Assembly (NCBI GenBank): GCA_028023455.1
Contig: JAQFVV010006200.1
Span: forward strand, 4,317,860 to 4,381,859
Source of the DNA: Epiperipatus broadwayi
Lineage: Eukaryota > Onychophora > Udeonychophora > Euonychophora > Peripatidae
DNA length: 64,000 nucleotides
Reading direction: 5' to 3'
Position 1 is the first letter of the stretch, and each line of letters begins with the position of its first letter. Below the pieces are notes generated by a model that saw only the letters and a list, made by a program, of their open reading frames with translations, was not told where the DNA came from and did no database searches. The position numbers and the translations under genes are program-made. Positions 45,772 through 56,345 of this stretch are shown here, piece after piece.

Positions 45772-46338
45772 ATGTAAATATATTCTAAACATTTAAATGT
45801 TATATATTCACAAAAAATTAAGAATAATGTTGCTAAGTTGACAGAGTGGTCATCATTTTTAGGACTCTTAATGAAGGCTGAACCCCCAAAACATATGCTA
45901 TGTGGAGATTAATAAATTATTTGTTAATAGATAATATTTAAAAGTTTAGAAAATTCTATAAATGGCGCTTGAAAAGCTAATTACATATTTACAACAATAA
46001 AAAATGAGAATAAAAGAAATTAGAAATAATATTTTCAGTAAAGTTTCCAACAAACAATAAACACAAGACTTCACAAAGCCCAATGCATTATATAAAATCA
46101 TTGCATATTTATGTTAATGTGCATCTGTATTTCAATGTAAATGAACATCTTTTAACATTCATAATTGGCTTTAAATAGCTGTTGAAAGTCAACAATAAGT
46201 CCAATCATTTTCAATTATTATCCATTGCAAGATAAAGGTTCCTTTACTATTTAATAATTTGAATTATTATTTATCGATATTGCAATTTTTATTTTCCACA
46301 ATTTGTAATATTTTATTATATTATATTAAATGGATATA
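45772..46338. other. AT-rich unassigned DNA
   Basis: A weak Penelope-like phrase ('cttaatgaaggctgaac', 'aaaacatatg', 'gattaataaa') lies at 45867-45915, too decayed to call. No gene is supported. Confidence 0.4.
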
Positions 46339-46339
46339 T

Positions 46340-46460
46340 TATTCAGGCACACAATAGATTGAAGCCCTGATTTAAGCATGGTGAGCAAAGGTTGGCTTAT
46401 AAATAGATAAGCTCTAAGCATAAGCGTTAACTTATGTTTTTCAAACCGATGCTCAAGACT
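46340..46460 (-). repeat. R7 fragment
   Basis: 'caggcacacaatagattgaagccctgatttaagcatgg' words (46345-46382), then 'ggttggcttataaatagataagctctaagcataagcg', match arm 2 of R7 at 6164-6240 with about one change in six to eight bases. Only one arm is present here. Confidence 0.75.
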
Positions 46461-46921
46461 GAAAGCATGTAAATTCATAAAAGTGCATGACTGGTTTTTT
46501 TTTTTTTTTACAATATTATCATCATCATTATTATTTATGGAACTAAATGTAAAATATTACAAATATTCAATTCCTAGTCTATTTAACTCTTAAAAAATTA
46601 AATGAAGCCTAGTTATGTGATTAATTTACTAATAATCAAATTTGTATATACTACATACACACACACCATTTATTTCAAAATATAAACAAATATAACCATG
46701 CACAACTATAAGAAATATTACTGCCTTATAGCCATCAAAAACACACATGTAATATGAAGATGCTGTGACAGAGTGTATGCTTTAACATTTATTTAGTAAC
46801 CTACTATATTTCAATGCATTAGTATTCTCCCCATAGTTATTAATTAAACTATAATATTTCAACTTTTATTAATCAACACTTATAAATTTATTTAATGCAC
46901 ATTGATTGCACCTTGATTACG

Positions 46922-47112
46922 TAAGTAATATTTACTAAGGCAATAAACCTAAAGCATGTACGGTTGAAAATGCGAAGGTAGGGACCTCTACAGGTCTTAA
47001 CCATAAGCTTTTCTTTTCTTCCAATGCGTAAGCTTGTGGTTAAAACCTGTAGAGGTCCCTACCTTCGCATTTTCAACTGCATATGCTTTAGATTTATTGC
47101 CTTAGTAAATAT
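46922..47112. repeat. R2 palindrome with well-matched arms
   Basis: Arm 1 46924-47010 ('aagtaatatttactaaggcaataaacc', 'gaaaatgcgaaggtagggacctctacagg') and arm 2 47030-47110 are near-perfect reverse complements of about 85 bp around 'ttttcttttcttccaatgcg'. The same terminal and internal words appear in R2 at 15.8 and 17.1 kb. The interior of those copies is absent here, so this is a minimal hairpin form. Confidence 0.9.
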
Positions 47113-48238
47113 TAATCAACACTTAAAAAATCTTTTATTTGTTATTCTCTTTGACTTGTCATATGTGAATTTAATGCAATAAGACACACTTTTTAATTTT
47201 TCTTTTTCTGTTGCCTTATTCTACACAAATTACTTGTACAATATTTGGATCAAACCCCATATCAACATTCTTTTTCATGATTATAAAATATTGTGTAACA
47301 TTATTTTTTTTTTATTCTATTCATAAGTGAATGGTATATCATTCAAATTCTTAATTTGCCTTTGTCTTTCTGTAGTGTGTGTATATTTATGTATAAAATT
47401 ATTATGTTCCATTGACGTCACAAATAAATAGCTTGCCATTACATTTTTATTAACAGAGTCCCTACTAATGGTTTTCTATTCCTGGATCAAATCAGCGCTA
47501 TTTATTTTCAGCCCAAGGCCAGTAACATTCATTATAATGAGATCTCTTTTTAGGCTGACTCCTATCTTACAAAGATCTTCTTGATATAAAAGAATCTGCT
47601 AATGATAATCTCATTGTCGCTATAGCTTTTGAGATTGTCAGAGCATGCAATCTCTATCATCAGTTATAATAAACCCACATACTATAGTTGAGATATTATT
47701 AAGATGGATACATGTTTAGAAATTCAAAACTAATCTCCAAATTTTGAAATAGAATATGTGTAGTTTTTCTTTAAAAGTAGATAAGGTTAAAAAATAGATT
47801 AATATCAGTTTTTTTCAAGTTAAAAGCATATATTTGATTAGTAATCTGGAATAATGATTAAATCAGTTTAGGTCCTGCAAGTAGTTAATTACCATTCAGT
47901 AATTTTTGGGAAAAAAGATAGGTTGGTAACATTCCTTTTTGTATAACCTTGATTAAATAAAATATTTATCACAAATACACTTCTAAGAATTAGTGATAAT
48001 TAAAATTAGTACAATAACAATCAATGTCAGTAACAAAAAAATTATGAAATTATGTGTCTGTTGGTAGGGGGTGGGGACTTACAAGAAAATAATACCCTAT
48101 GTAGGATATGAAAGAGCACACACATAAAAAATTGAATAATGGTTTTAAAAGGACATCATTAACATTGTATAAGATACAAATCAAAAGTGTTATTGGAAGC
48201 TTTCATATATTAGATATTTCTATATATATTAAATAATT
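47113..48238. other. AT-rich unassigned DNA
   Basis: A less AT-rich patch at 47455-47670 gives faint reverse-transcriptase-like words on the minus strand but nothing diagnostic. No gene supported. Confidence 0.4.
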
Positions 48239-48239
48239 A

Positions 48240-48480
48240 CTCTTTAAATTTGAGACATTGGACTATTCTATAATATACCTGAAGGCCAACAACACCTGAA
48301 GAAAAGTGGAGAATACTTCTACTTGGAACATTGTGTCATTACTAAACTGATTTGTCTATTTGTGTGTTATTACTAACAGGTTGTTTGTATTTGAAAAGTC
48401 TAAATAAAGTTTAAATTTTTTTATACATTCAACATTTACTGACAGATGATGGAAATAGTCCAACATATCACATTCTATAA
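48240..48480 (+). repeat. R3 SINE fragment
   Basis: 'aacacctgaagaaaagtggagaatact', 'ggaacattgtgtcattactaa', 'aaaagtctaaataaagtttaaat' and 'gatgatggaaatagtccaacat' match the body and tail of R3 at 21145-21300 in order. The tRNA-like head is missing. Confidence 0.7.
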
Positions 48481-49344
48481 TATACATTTCAATTAAATTT
48501 AACATAAAATATATATTTTAGATATTATTTAAACTCTAATATATTTCCTTTCATTCATCTATGCATACTAATAAATGATTTTTAAAAACACACTTTCTTA
48601 TTTATCATTACTTCCATAAACAAACAATGTAAGAGATTAGTTTAATCAAAATAAATGTTGTGGAATAATTTTTTCTCATTGTCTATGGAAAAATAAGTGT
48701 TAATATTGGCAATTTAAAAAAAAAAATCAAAAGTTGTGAAACTAATCAAATATTATGATGATAAGCAGAGTAAGTTTCCATGTTATTTACCTTCAAGCAA
48801 AACCAAATTCTCTCATTTTGATTTTTCGGTAAAAATTAGAAAGTTTTTTTTTAACCACAGTATTGTGAATAGAGTGCATATGCTTGGAGACACCCCCTTG
48901 ACAGGATCATTGTGTTATTTTATAAATTTATGAACAAAAACTGGTCAGTCCTATGAGTTTTATTTTTAAAATTTCATAGTTTTTTATTGAACTATTTATT
49001 TATAGTTACAAAATATAAATTTAAAATAGCAGCAACTGCATTAATTACAAATATTTTGTTAATATGAAATACAATTTATGTAAATGGATTGACAAAAGGT
49101 ACACAAGTAAAAAAAGATTGGGAATCATTTCCATGAGGGGGAAATTGAGCCTATTTGTAACAAAGTAATCCTATAAGCAAAGTAATGCTTGTTACTATCA
49201 GATTGTCATGATGGAAGAAAGTGAAGATGCAGAATTTTACAAATTCATCTGATGGCAGAATAATTAAAAATTATCTGAAATTTAAGGTTTTCATAGATAC
49301 TATACAATAATGCAATAACTTCAATCTTTTAAAACCTTTTCTCA
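48481..49344. other. AT-rich unassigned DNA
   Basis: No gene is supported; the ORF at 48736-48933 has no motif. Nothing else recognised. Confidence 0.5.
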
Positions 49345-49515
49345 GAACAATGTCATCATCATCAATCATTATCAATACACCACAGGATGAAGGTCTTTCC
49401 AAGTTCAATCCATTTTCTCCAATCTCAAGCCTCTCTTCTCCACATCATGCCTGCACTTTATTATTTTTTCCACTCATCTCACATGTGGTCTCTTTCTGGG
49501 TCTTTTGAAATCTCA
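49345..49515 (-). pseudogene. RTE LINE 3' end
   Basis: Minus strand carries the last part of an RTE ORF2: words for RPRKRPHVR, then, after a frame change, the complement of 'aggatgaaggtctttccaagttcaatcc', and a TGATGATGATGAC tail (49365-49349). It parallels 35062-35230 closely in nucleotide sequence. It is 5'-truncated at about 49515, next to a hairpin element. Confidence 0.82.
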
Positions 49516-49524
49516 GAACACTGT

Positions 49525-49710
49525 AATTCAAAATAAATACATACAAAATGTATATATAAAAAGCTTGATTTAATACTTTAATAGCATGGTATGCAAAAGC
49601 ATGCTTTCAACTAATTAGTAGTCATATTCATAGCCAATAGCAAACCATGCTGTTAAAGTAGTAAAACAAGCTTTTCTTTATATACATTTTGTATGTATTT
49701 ATTTTGAATA
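49525..49710. repeat. MITE-like hairpin
   Basis: Arm 1 49525-49591 ('attcaaaataaatacatacaaaatgtatata', 'aaagcttgatttaatactttaatagcatggt') and arm 2 49643-49709 are reverse complements over about 67 bp with a 51-bp loop. No coding content. Terminal word is attcaaaat/attttgaat. Confidence 0.88.
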
Positions 49711-50636
49711 ATGTAGTAATTAAATAATAAGTCTCAGTAAATGCAAGAAGTTAAATGAAATTCTATAGATTATGTCACATATAAGTAAATTGGGCTGTTT
49801 TAGTTTCCGAATCATTATGAAAGTATCAATCAAGATTTTTGATAAATAAGCATTTTTTTAGAATTAAAAAAAACCTACATATTTATCTGTTATAAAATTA
49901 ATGATTGCTTAAGAAGAAAAGATATTCGTGGTATGGAAACAAAATTGTGTTACGTAAATGTAAAATAGTCTGTAGAGGACTATCTATTATAATTGTGAGT
50001 TACTATTATATAATTTGTTGATAATTATACTTGAGTTTATTTAGAAATAAAATTGCGAAACAAGTAATTATAATAACATCTACATTTTTCAAATTAATAA
50101 TTGATTTCCTTTAGAAAAAAATTGAGTTATTGTAAGATATAGCAAAGTAGTATTTAATTGATTAATATTGACGTGACTACGTATTTATATCTGATCAAGC
50201 ATCTGTAAGACATAATTTTTAAAAATACTTAATCTGTTATTAATACTAATATATACTATTAAATTTGATTTTTAACTTTTTTTTTCTGATAAAGATAATT
50301 TTTAGTTAATTATAATGTAAATATTATAAAGAAATGGCTAAAAAAATCATTATATTCAAGAAAGGTAAACGTTGATTTAATGAGAAAGTACTCTTGTGAA
50401 GATTACAAATTTAATATGATAGTATTACATATACGTAAATATTAATTTTTTTGTGTGTAGATGAACTAAATTTTGAAACAGAAGATAATCTATAACAAGG
50501 TGAGAAGAAAGATAATGAATATTGCATATGTAAACGAAACTATGTTTTGAAATTCCTTTGACGCACACACACACACAATTATAAAACACATTCTTATTAT
50601 ATACAAGAGATATGTCAAAAGAGCTTAAATATATTA
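49711..50636. other. AT-rich unassigned DNA
   Basis: No gene supported. The minus ORF 50425-50652 spans a (CA)n run (50563-50577) and has no motif. Confidence 0.5.
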
Positions 50637-50802
50637 AACCATCAAACATCACACGATCACCATTTTTTATGCTTACACAAGCTATTTTTCACAGAGGCAA
50701 AACTCTCCATACAGTAGTGCTAATCAGTGCAAGCCACAGTAATCATTGTTAGCAGGAAGGTTTGTGCATAAAATCTCTATCTAGTGCCTACTGACCCACA
50801 AA

Positions 50803-50843
50803 CACCAGACTAGTTTCTAGCTTTTGGCTTTCATCTGTGAGTA
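50803..50843 (-). ncRNA. R4 hammerhead segment, one box change
   Basis: Minus strand: the box reads CAGATGA (U4 to A) at 50837-50831. Stem II pairs AGC and GCT around CAAAA. GAAACTAGTC is at 50817-50808, a canonical GAAA with ACTAGT palindrome and GTC site, then TGG (50807-50805). Only the box base is wrong, so the 3' half of the R4 ribozyme is preserved here. Confidence 0.5.
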
Positions 50844-50932
50844 GCCTTGGATCTGAGAGCACTGCACTTAGATCTTAGGAACTAATGCAATCCTCCAGCA
50901 GCCACCTTTTATTTTTTTATTTAACTATAAAG

Positions 50933-51073
50933 CTTTTTTTCCATATGTCATAGTATCAGCCAGGAGGCAAACCCACAAACACCATCTGCAACCAACTGCT
51001 TACATGCAAGGTGGCTGTGCTGACCTCTCAGCTAACAACTCTTGACAACTAACAATGCTTGACAATTATAAAA
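50933..51073 (-). repeat. tRNA-Val-like SINE inserted in R4 arm
   Basis: Minus strand: A-box-like TAGCTGAGAGG, degraded anticodon arm, B-box GGTTTGCCTCC, then 'tggctgatactatgacatatgg' and an A tail. Comparing with arm 2 of the foldback (52385-52440), which lacks these bases, places the insertion between 'aactataaag' and 'attataaaac'; 'tataaa' on both sides is a likely target-site duplication. It shows that the SINE family was active after the R4 foldback formed. Confidence 0.8.
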
Positions 51074-51339
51074 CTTTGAGTCCAAAATGAGAACACAATA
51101 ATGTTTCAAGCTAAGCTCATTAGCTTATATAGTTGTAAAGATCTGAACTCAGTTCAGCATCCATGCTTTTTGGTGCCTTTTGTTCTTTAATAACCACAGG
51201 CACCATGATCCTATTGGGTAGGATTGGTATTAAACCATCAAACATCACATGATTACCATTCTTTATGCTTACATGAACTGTTTTTCACTGAGGCAAAACT
51301 TTCCATACAGTAGCCACTCAGTGCAAGTCATAATCCAAG

Positions 51340-51386
51340 TCTATTCACTGATGAAAGCCACAAGCCAGAAGCTAGTCTGGAGATAG
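51340..51386 (+). ncRNA. R4 hammerhead segment (core nearly canonical)
   Basis: CTGATGA at 51348-51354. A stem-II segment AAGCCACAAGCCA (weak, GC/GC) follows, then GAAG at 51368-51371 (G12 A13 A14 kept; position 15.1 is G and can wobble with U16.1). CTAGTC is next, with cleavage after 51377. Stem I pairs TTCA (51344-51347) with TGGA (51378-51381). Invariant bases are present, but stem II is poor, so activity is doubtful. Confidence 0.5.
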
Positions 51387-52483
51387 TAAATAAGTAGGCA
51401 CTAGATAGGAATTTTATGCACAAACCATCTTGCAAACTGTTGTATTTTGTAAAAATTGCATACAAGTTTGTGCACTCCAGAAAAACTAGAATTTATTCAA
51501 GAGATTGTTTTTAGATCACATATTGATAACTGAGGAATTTAATTAAAGCATTAATGAACCTTATTGGAAAATGTAATTAATTGTTGCAGTTATCAGAAAG
51601 CTATAAAAAGAATATGTAACAAGTACATCAGGCATTATTCGAGTGCATCTTCATTTGACTTTTGTATTCAATTCCGGTAGGAGAGATCTAGCTTCAGTGC
51701 TTTGGTTAATGTCCAGTGTTCAATGGAAATGTAGTTCATGGGCATAGCTGAATAGACCCACAGAGATTGGGAGAATGTAGCCTAAGGAAACCGTCTGGAT
51801 AGCAGCTAAATGAAGAGTTGAGTTTCCAGTGGTTTTCAGTGGAGTTACTGGTGGATTGTTGCAGAGACAAAAACTGTAAGGAGCTTATAGTCACTCACAG
51901 TGCAACACTACAATGTCTTCATGTAGAGCTAAACTGGACTGGGACCAAGGTGTGCATAAAACCTAGCTCATTGGGAATTGTTTTGTATCAGTGAGCCTGA
52001 ATGTACATCGAGGGAATTGAACATTAGTGAACTGTAGAGCTAGTGTTGTTACAAACTATTCTCTATTCTGATTACTTAAAAATATTGTGAGTCTTTTATT
52101 GTATATATTCCTTTGCTGGCCACCCAGTCATACTTGTGGACACAGCATAAACATTGATTACTCTGGATTATATTGAGTGATGCTACTGTATGGATAGTTT
52201 TGTCTCTGCGAAAAACAGCTTGTGTAAGCATAAAAAATGGTGATCATGTGATGTTTAATGGTTTAATACCAATCCTGCTCAATAGGATTATGGTGACTGT
52301 AGTTATTAAAGAACCAAAGACACCAAAAAGTATGGATGCTGAACTGAATTCAGATCTATATGAAAACATTATTGTATTTTTATTTTAGACTCAAAACTTT
52401 ATAGTTAGCTAAAAAAGTAGAAAGTGGCTGCTGGAGGGTTGCATTAGATCCTAAGATATAAGTGCAGTTCTCTCAGATCCAAG

Positions 52484-52530
52484 GTTTCTCACTGATGAAA
52501 GCCACAAGCTAAAAACTAGACTGGGGATAG
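52484..52530 (+). ncRNA. R4 hammerhead segment (decayed)
   Basis: CTGATGA at 52492-52498 is intact and stem I is good: TTCTCA (52486-52491) with TGGGGA (52522-52527), six pairs including two wobbles. GAAA has become AAAA (52512-52515) and the site GTC has become GAC. Together with the other two R4 copies it defines a consensus hammerhead: stem I from this copy, the box from this copy and 51348, and the GAAACTAGTC from 50808-50817. Confidence 0.5.
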
Positions 52531-52659
52531 GAGATGAGTAGCCACTAGATAAAGATTTTATACTTTATGCACAAACCTTTCTGCATCCATTGATTACACT
52601 GACTTGCACTGAGTGGCACTACTGTATGCGGAGTTTTGCCTCTGTGAGCTTATATATAT

Positions 52660-53170
52660 ATGTCAAAATATTAATATATAACAAACTAACCAAAGGAAAT
52701 ACATACAAAAACAAAAAAAAACAAAAAAAAAAGACTTATAAATAAAAAAAAAAAATATATATATATATATAACAAAGTTGGTTAATCAAATCTTACACCA
52801 GCACATGAGTGGATATACAGCTACTCATTGTCAATACATAGAGAAAATCAATAATCATTTTATTATTATGTAGTATTTCATTTTGGATAGAAATCTCATT
52901 TGGTAACATTAGAAATTACCATCAATTTGCCCATACATAACTTTTAATAATTAAATTAGAAATGCAAAAGAGAAAGAGGGGGAATTAAAGCTCTTAAAAA
53001 TGCATATTTACATATATATGTATATATATTACAAATAATAGGGAATGTATTCTAAGAAGCTAAATACTATATGTAAATAATTTATCTGCATTGATTAAAA
53101 TTGGAAATGCATGAATCTAATAAAGAAAATATAAAAACAATAATACTTCTGGAAAAACATATTTAGAATA
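52660..53170. other. AT-rich unassigned DNA
   Basis: A-rich and (TA)n stretches (52700-52770) and plain AT-rich sequence. No gene. Confidence 0.5.
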
Positions 53171-53174
53171 TATA

Positions 53175-53425
53175 TTGAATTGTAATAAAAATAATAAATT
53201 GTAATAGGGTTAATGTATTTTATAACTAATTATAATAAACTACAGAAGTACTTTCAGTTAATATCTTAACTTTCTTCAACTGAAAATTGCTATATTTAAT
53301 ATTTAGATGGTTTTCAATTGAAGAAGATTAAGAAATTAACAGAAAGTACTTTTGTGGGTTATTATAGTTATTTATAAAATATATTACCATTGTTATAATT
53401 TATTTTTATTTCAATAATTATTCTG
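53175..53425. repeat. Inverted-repeat (hairpin) element
   Basis: 'taataaactacagaagtactttcagttaat' (53233-53262) with 'cttcaactgaaaattg' matches the complement at 53314-53366 ('caattgaagaag', 'attaacagaaagtacttttgtgggttatta'). Weaker pairing extends the arms to about 53175 and 53425. Arms are about 110 bp, spacer about 22 bp. Confidence 0.75.
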
Positions 53426-55078
53426 CAATGGACATTTTATTTTATATATATATAATTTATTATTTTTATTACAATTTTATTACAATAATTTTATTATATA
53501 TATTATAACTTATAAATAATATATCAGGAACAGAATTCCATGGAGCTAATTATTTCGTATAAGCTATTAGTATATATTGTTGCAAAACACATACTAAAAT
53601 GTAATTTCTGTTCTTGACTTATAACTAAACACTGTTAATTAACTTTTTAGCATCTCTTTTACTTATCAGATTGGTCAGATGACTTGCGTTAACTATCCCA
53701 AAATGTATTCAAACAACAATGAAATCCATTGCATTCCAGATAAAACACAACCTCATTTGTATATGACATAATTTTAACTTTCATGAGAAAGTCATTTTTA
53801 TTTTATTTATCTTAAAGCCCATGCAAGTAAAGTGTTTGAAGTGAAATATTTGTAATATAATTAAATCCATTTCCTCCCAACATTATAAATAATTTCAAAT
53901 CTTGAACTAATTAACTAATCACTATTTCGACACTTTGTTTAACCAATGCAAAATGACTATTTATATTGACAGTACTAATTGTACATAAGGATTAATAAAT
54001 TTATGTTAAAATCTTGGAGTGCAATGAATTTCACCCTTGCTTGAAAAACTGCCTAATATGTTGTTAATCCCTGTATATATCTGGGGTAGTTAATGCAAAC
54101 AATCATTTTGCATTGGCTAAATCAATTTAATGTTAGCAAAAAATGCTATATTTAATTATACTTAAACATAAATAATATTTTCAATATGAAGTACTATATA
54201 ATAATAAAATAGATTGTTTTTCTCTATGCTTTGATGATTAGCTATTTATTCTTTAACATGCTTGTTTGTTGTTTGACTAACCAACTATGACTTGAATATA
54301 TTATTTATATCAAAGTGTGTGTTTATAACTTCATATAATAATCATTTTTATATAGTAACTAGCTTTATGGAATTCAACTCTTGATATACTATATATTTTA
54401 AATATTTTTTTTCAAAGAGTTTTTATTATTTTTGTTCTCTTAATTAGTTTCAAACATTTCTATTTTTAATAATTGCATATAATAATTATTTATATATAGT
54501 AATTAGTTTCAAGAGATATAGTTCCTGGCATATATAAATATGCATTTTTCATGATTTTTAATTTCTTTACTTTTCTCTCTCTTGAATAAAAAGTATGTAT
54601 TTTAAATTTAATTATTAAAAGTTACCATGTTTATGTATGGGGTGATGGGGCTGGTGATAATTTCCAGAATCACGTGATAGTATCTTTTCCAGGATGAAGT
54701 ACTGTAATAGTGCCAAAATAGTTGTTTTTCCCCCCTCTATTTATTGTTGTGGGTGACTAATTATTTATTCATTTACATATTTGTTTATTGTTTGATTACT
54801 TTGGTAAATTTGTTTATCTAATTTTGAGTTAATCATTGAATCATTTTATCTAATCTAATTAGCTATTAATTTTTGTAAACAATTTTTCATATTCGATTTT
54901 CTCTTCCTCTGGTTTTTAGATTTTAATTGTTTATTTTTAATTTTTTAAAAAACATATTTATGAATGTTCTGTTAAAGTATAAAAAAATAACTGGTCACTA
55001 TGTCAATCTCACTATTTTTTTTATATCTACATTATTAATATTTTAAATACAAATACAATTTATATACCTGAAGTTTAG
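53426..55078. other. AT-rich unassigned DNA
   Basis: Over 1.6 kb with no supportable gene, repeat family or RNA. Only AT-rich words and short tandem A or T runs. Confidence 0.5.
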
Positions 55079-55079
55079 A

Positions 55080-55278
55080 TATAATATAGGGGATTTGAAC
55101 GAATTTTCAAGCTCTTTTTAGCTATCCACTCTATTTCATCAGCATAAAATACTTATATTGGAGATCATTTATGTTTTTCGCATGTATATAATCATGTGCG
55201 TCGGTTGTATGAAATAGAGTTGATAGCAGAAGAAAGATTGAAAATCTGTGTTCAAATCCTCTATATTACATCTATATT
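55080..55278. repeat. R1 mini-foldback
   Basis: The R1 B-box-like end occurs at both edges in opposite orientation: 'ggatttgaac...ttttcaagctc...agctatccactctatttcat' (55092-55130) and its complement 'tatgaaatagagttgatagcag...gaaaatctgtgttcaaatcc' (55208-55260). The middle is the R1 segment downstream of the ribozyme ('aaaatacttatattggagatc'). The box is lost at the junction, so no functional hammerhead remains. Confidence 0.8.
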
Positions 55279-55649
55279 ATTAATACCTGAAAGACATATA
55301 CCCCCTATTTTTTTTAACAATCGCTTTTACTTCTACTCATTTTCTTTTGACTTTTTAAAAAGATTAATGATGTCAAGAGCTTTTAATTGAAGTCTATAAA
55401 GTTCTAATTATTAAAATGCTGAGGTAAGTTGTTTAAGAAAATGGCAAACTACCAGTAAAAGTGTAGTTCTTGGTCATAATAACTCATTAATGAATACTTT
55501 ATCTTGTCTTTAAATCGAAAACTTAACACATCTAAAATAATTTATTTATTTTTAAATTATAATTTAATGTTTAAATATTAGTATATTTACTTAAACATAT
55601 AATTAGTTTATTTTACATTTTTAGTCATACCATATTATAATTAAAAAGG

Positions 55650-56345
55650 TCTTGAACTCAAACTTTCAAGTTCCCTATAGCTATTCACTCCATCTTATAC
55701 AACTAGAAAACATGACCACATATATGTGAAAAGATAAATGACCTCTATTCAATATACATATTTCGTACTGAACCAGCACTCATCAGTTGGTCCAGATCAT
55801 CATCTTCTACACACATATATAATCAGTGCTCAGTTTATATTAAGATAGCAAATATTTAAACTTTAATGGGCAGGCTTCAATCTTCTCCAACCATCAGTAT
55901 CACTGAAAATCTTATAATGGAATGCTCAAAGCTCTTCTTGATGCCAATATTATTGCCATACCTTGATTTTAATCATTCTGACCCCTCATGTAAAGGATCT
56001 TAATGTGTCCATTTAAATACACAGAAAAGAAATGGGTAGAATACAGGCTGAATATGTAATATTTAAATACAAGTACATTGTCTATACTGAACTTAATGTA
56101 ATTAGAAGGGATTTGAACGTACACTTTCAAGTTCCCTACAGCTATCCACTCCATCTTACAAAACTAATACACATGACCATATACAAGAGAAAATGATCTC
56201 CAATATACGTATTTCGTGGTGAACCAGCACTCAGCAATTGATCCAGATCATCATCTCCCCCCCCTCACACATATATATGTAATCAGTGCTCGTTTATATT
56301 AAGATAGCAAATTTTCGAACTTTAATGGATAGGCTTCTATTTTAT
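55650..56345 (-). repeat. Two R1 copies in tandem, same orientation
   Basis: Copy 1 runs from 'gaactcaaactttcaagttccctatagc' (55655) to about 56090. Copy 2 starts at 56108 ('gggatttgaacgtacactttcaagttccctacagc') and breaks off near 56345 after 'aatggataggcttc'. Their starts are about 455 bp apart, close to a full R1 length. Copy 1 has an intact hammerhead core (55750-55791). Copy 2 has GAAA, perfect stem III ATACGTAT and TTGG, but its box reads TTGCTGA. This is the only head-to-tail R1 arrangement seen here. Confidence 0.85.
55750..55791 (-). ncRNA. Hammerhead ribozyme motif in R1 (core and CpG intact)
   Basis: Minus strand: CTGATGA at 55786-55780. The five-pair stem II is GTGCT with AGTAC around loop GGTTC (one G-U). 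GAAA is at 55764-55761, stem III ATATGTAT, cleavage after A before TTGA (55752 onward). Stem I starts with CAA/TTG (ACCAA upstream). The fourth pair is lost and four extra bases precede the distal GGTCAT, which still pairs with ATGATC. This copy retains the CG at the stem II/GAAA junction that other copies show as CA or TG. Confidence 0.62.

Larger units (their letters stand above)
50637..52655. repeat. R4 composite foldback element (about 2 kb)
   Basis: Two R4 copies in plus orientation of the terminal block start at 50637 and 51231 ('aaaccatcaaacatcaca'). A long inverted copy spans about 52165-52650. Arm 1 order is terminal block, hammerhead segment (minus, 50803-50843), 'ggatctgagag', 'cagcagccacc', module GATCTGAACTCAGTTCAG (51148-51165), 'accaatcc' type end. 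Arm 2 repeats all of these reversed (module 52343-52360, hammerhead 52486-52530). A SINE (50933-51073) is inserted in arm 1 only. The centre (51430-52160) is unique within the window, less AT-rich and without a recognisable ORF. The ORF at 52173-52388 lies in arm 2. Confidence 0.85.

Noticed and set aside
45862-45920. Fifth Penelope-like terminal motif ('cttaatgaaggctgaac...aaaacatatg...aataaa')
   Set aside because: Shape is reminiscent, but neither the CTGANGA box nor GAAAC survives; left as unassigned.
47640-47670. CTGATGA on the minus strand near 47661-47655
   Set aside because: No GAAA at the right distance and no hairpin; the downstream sequence is 'tagagattgc'. Not a hammerhead.
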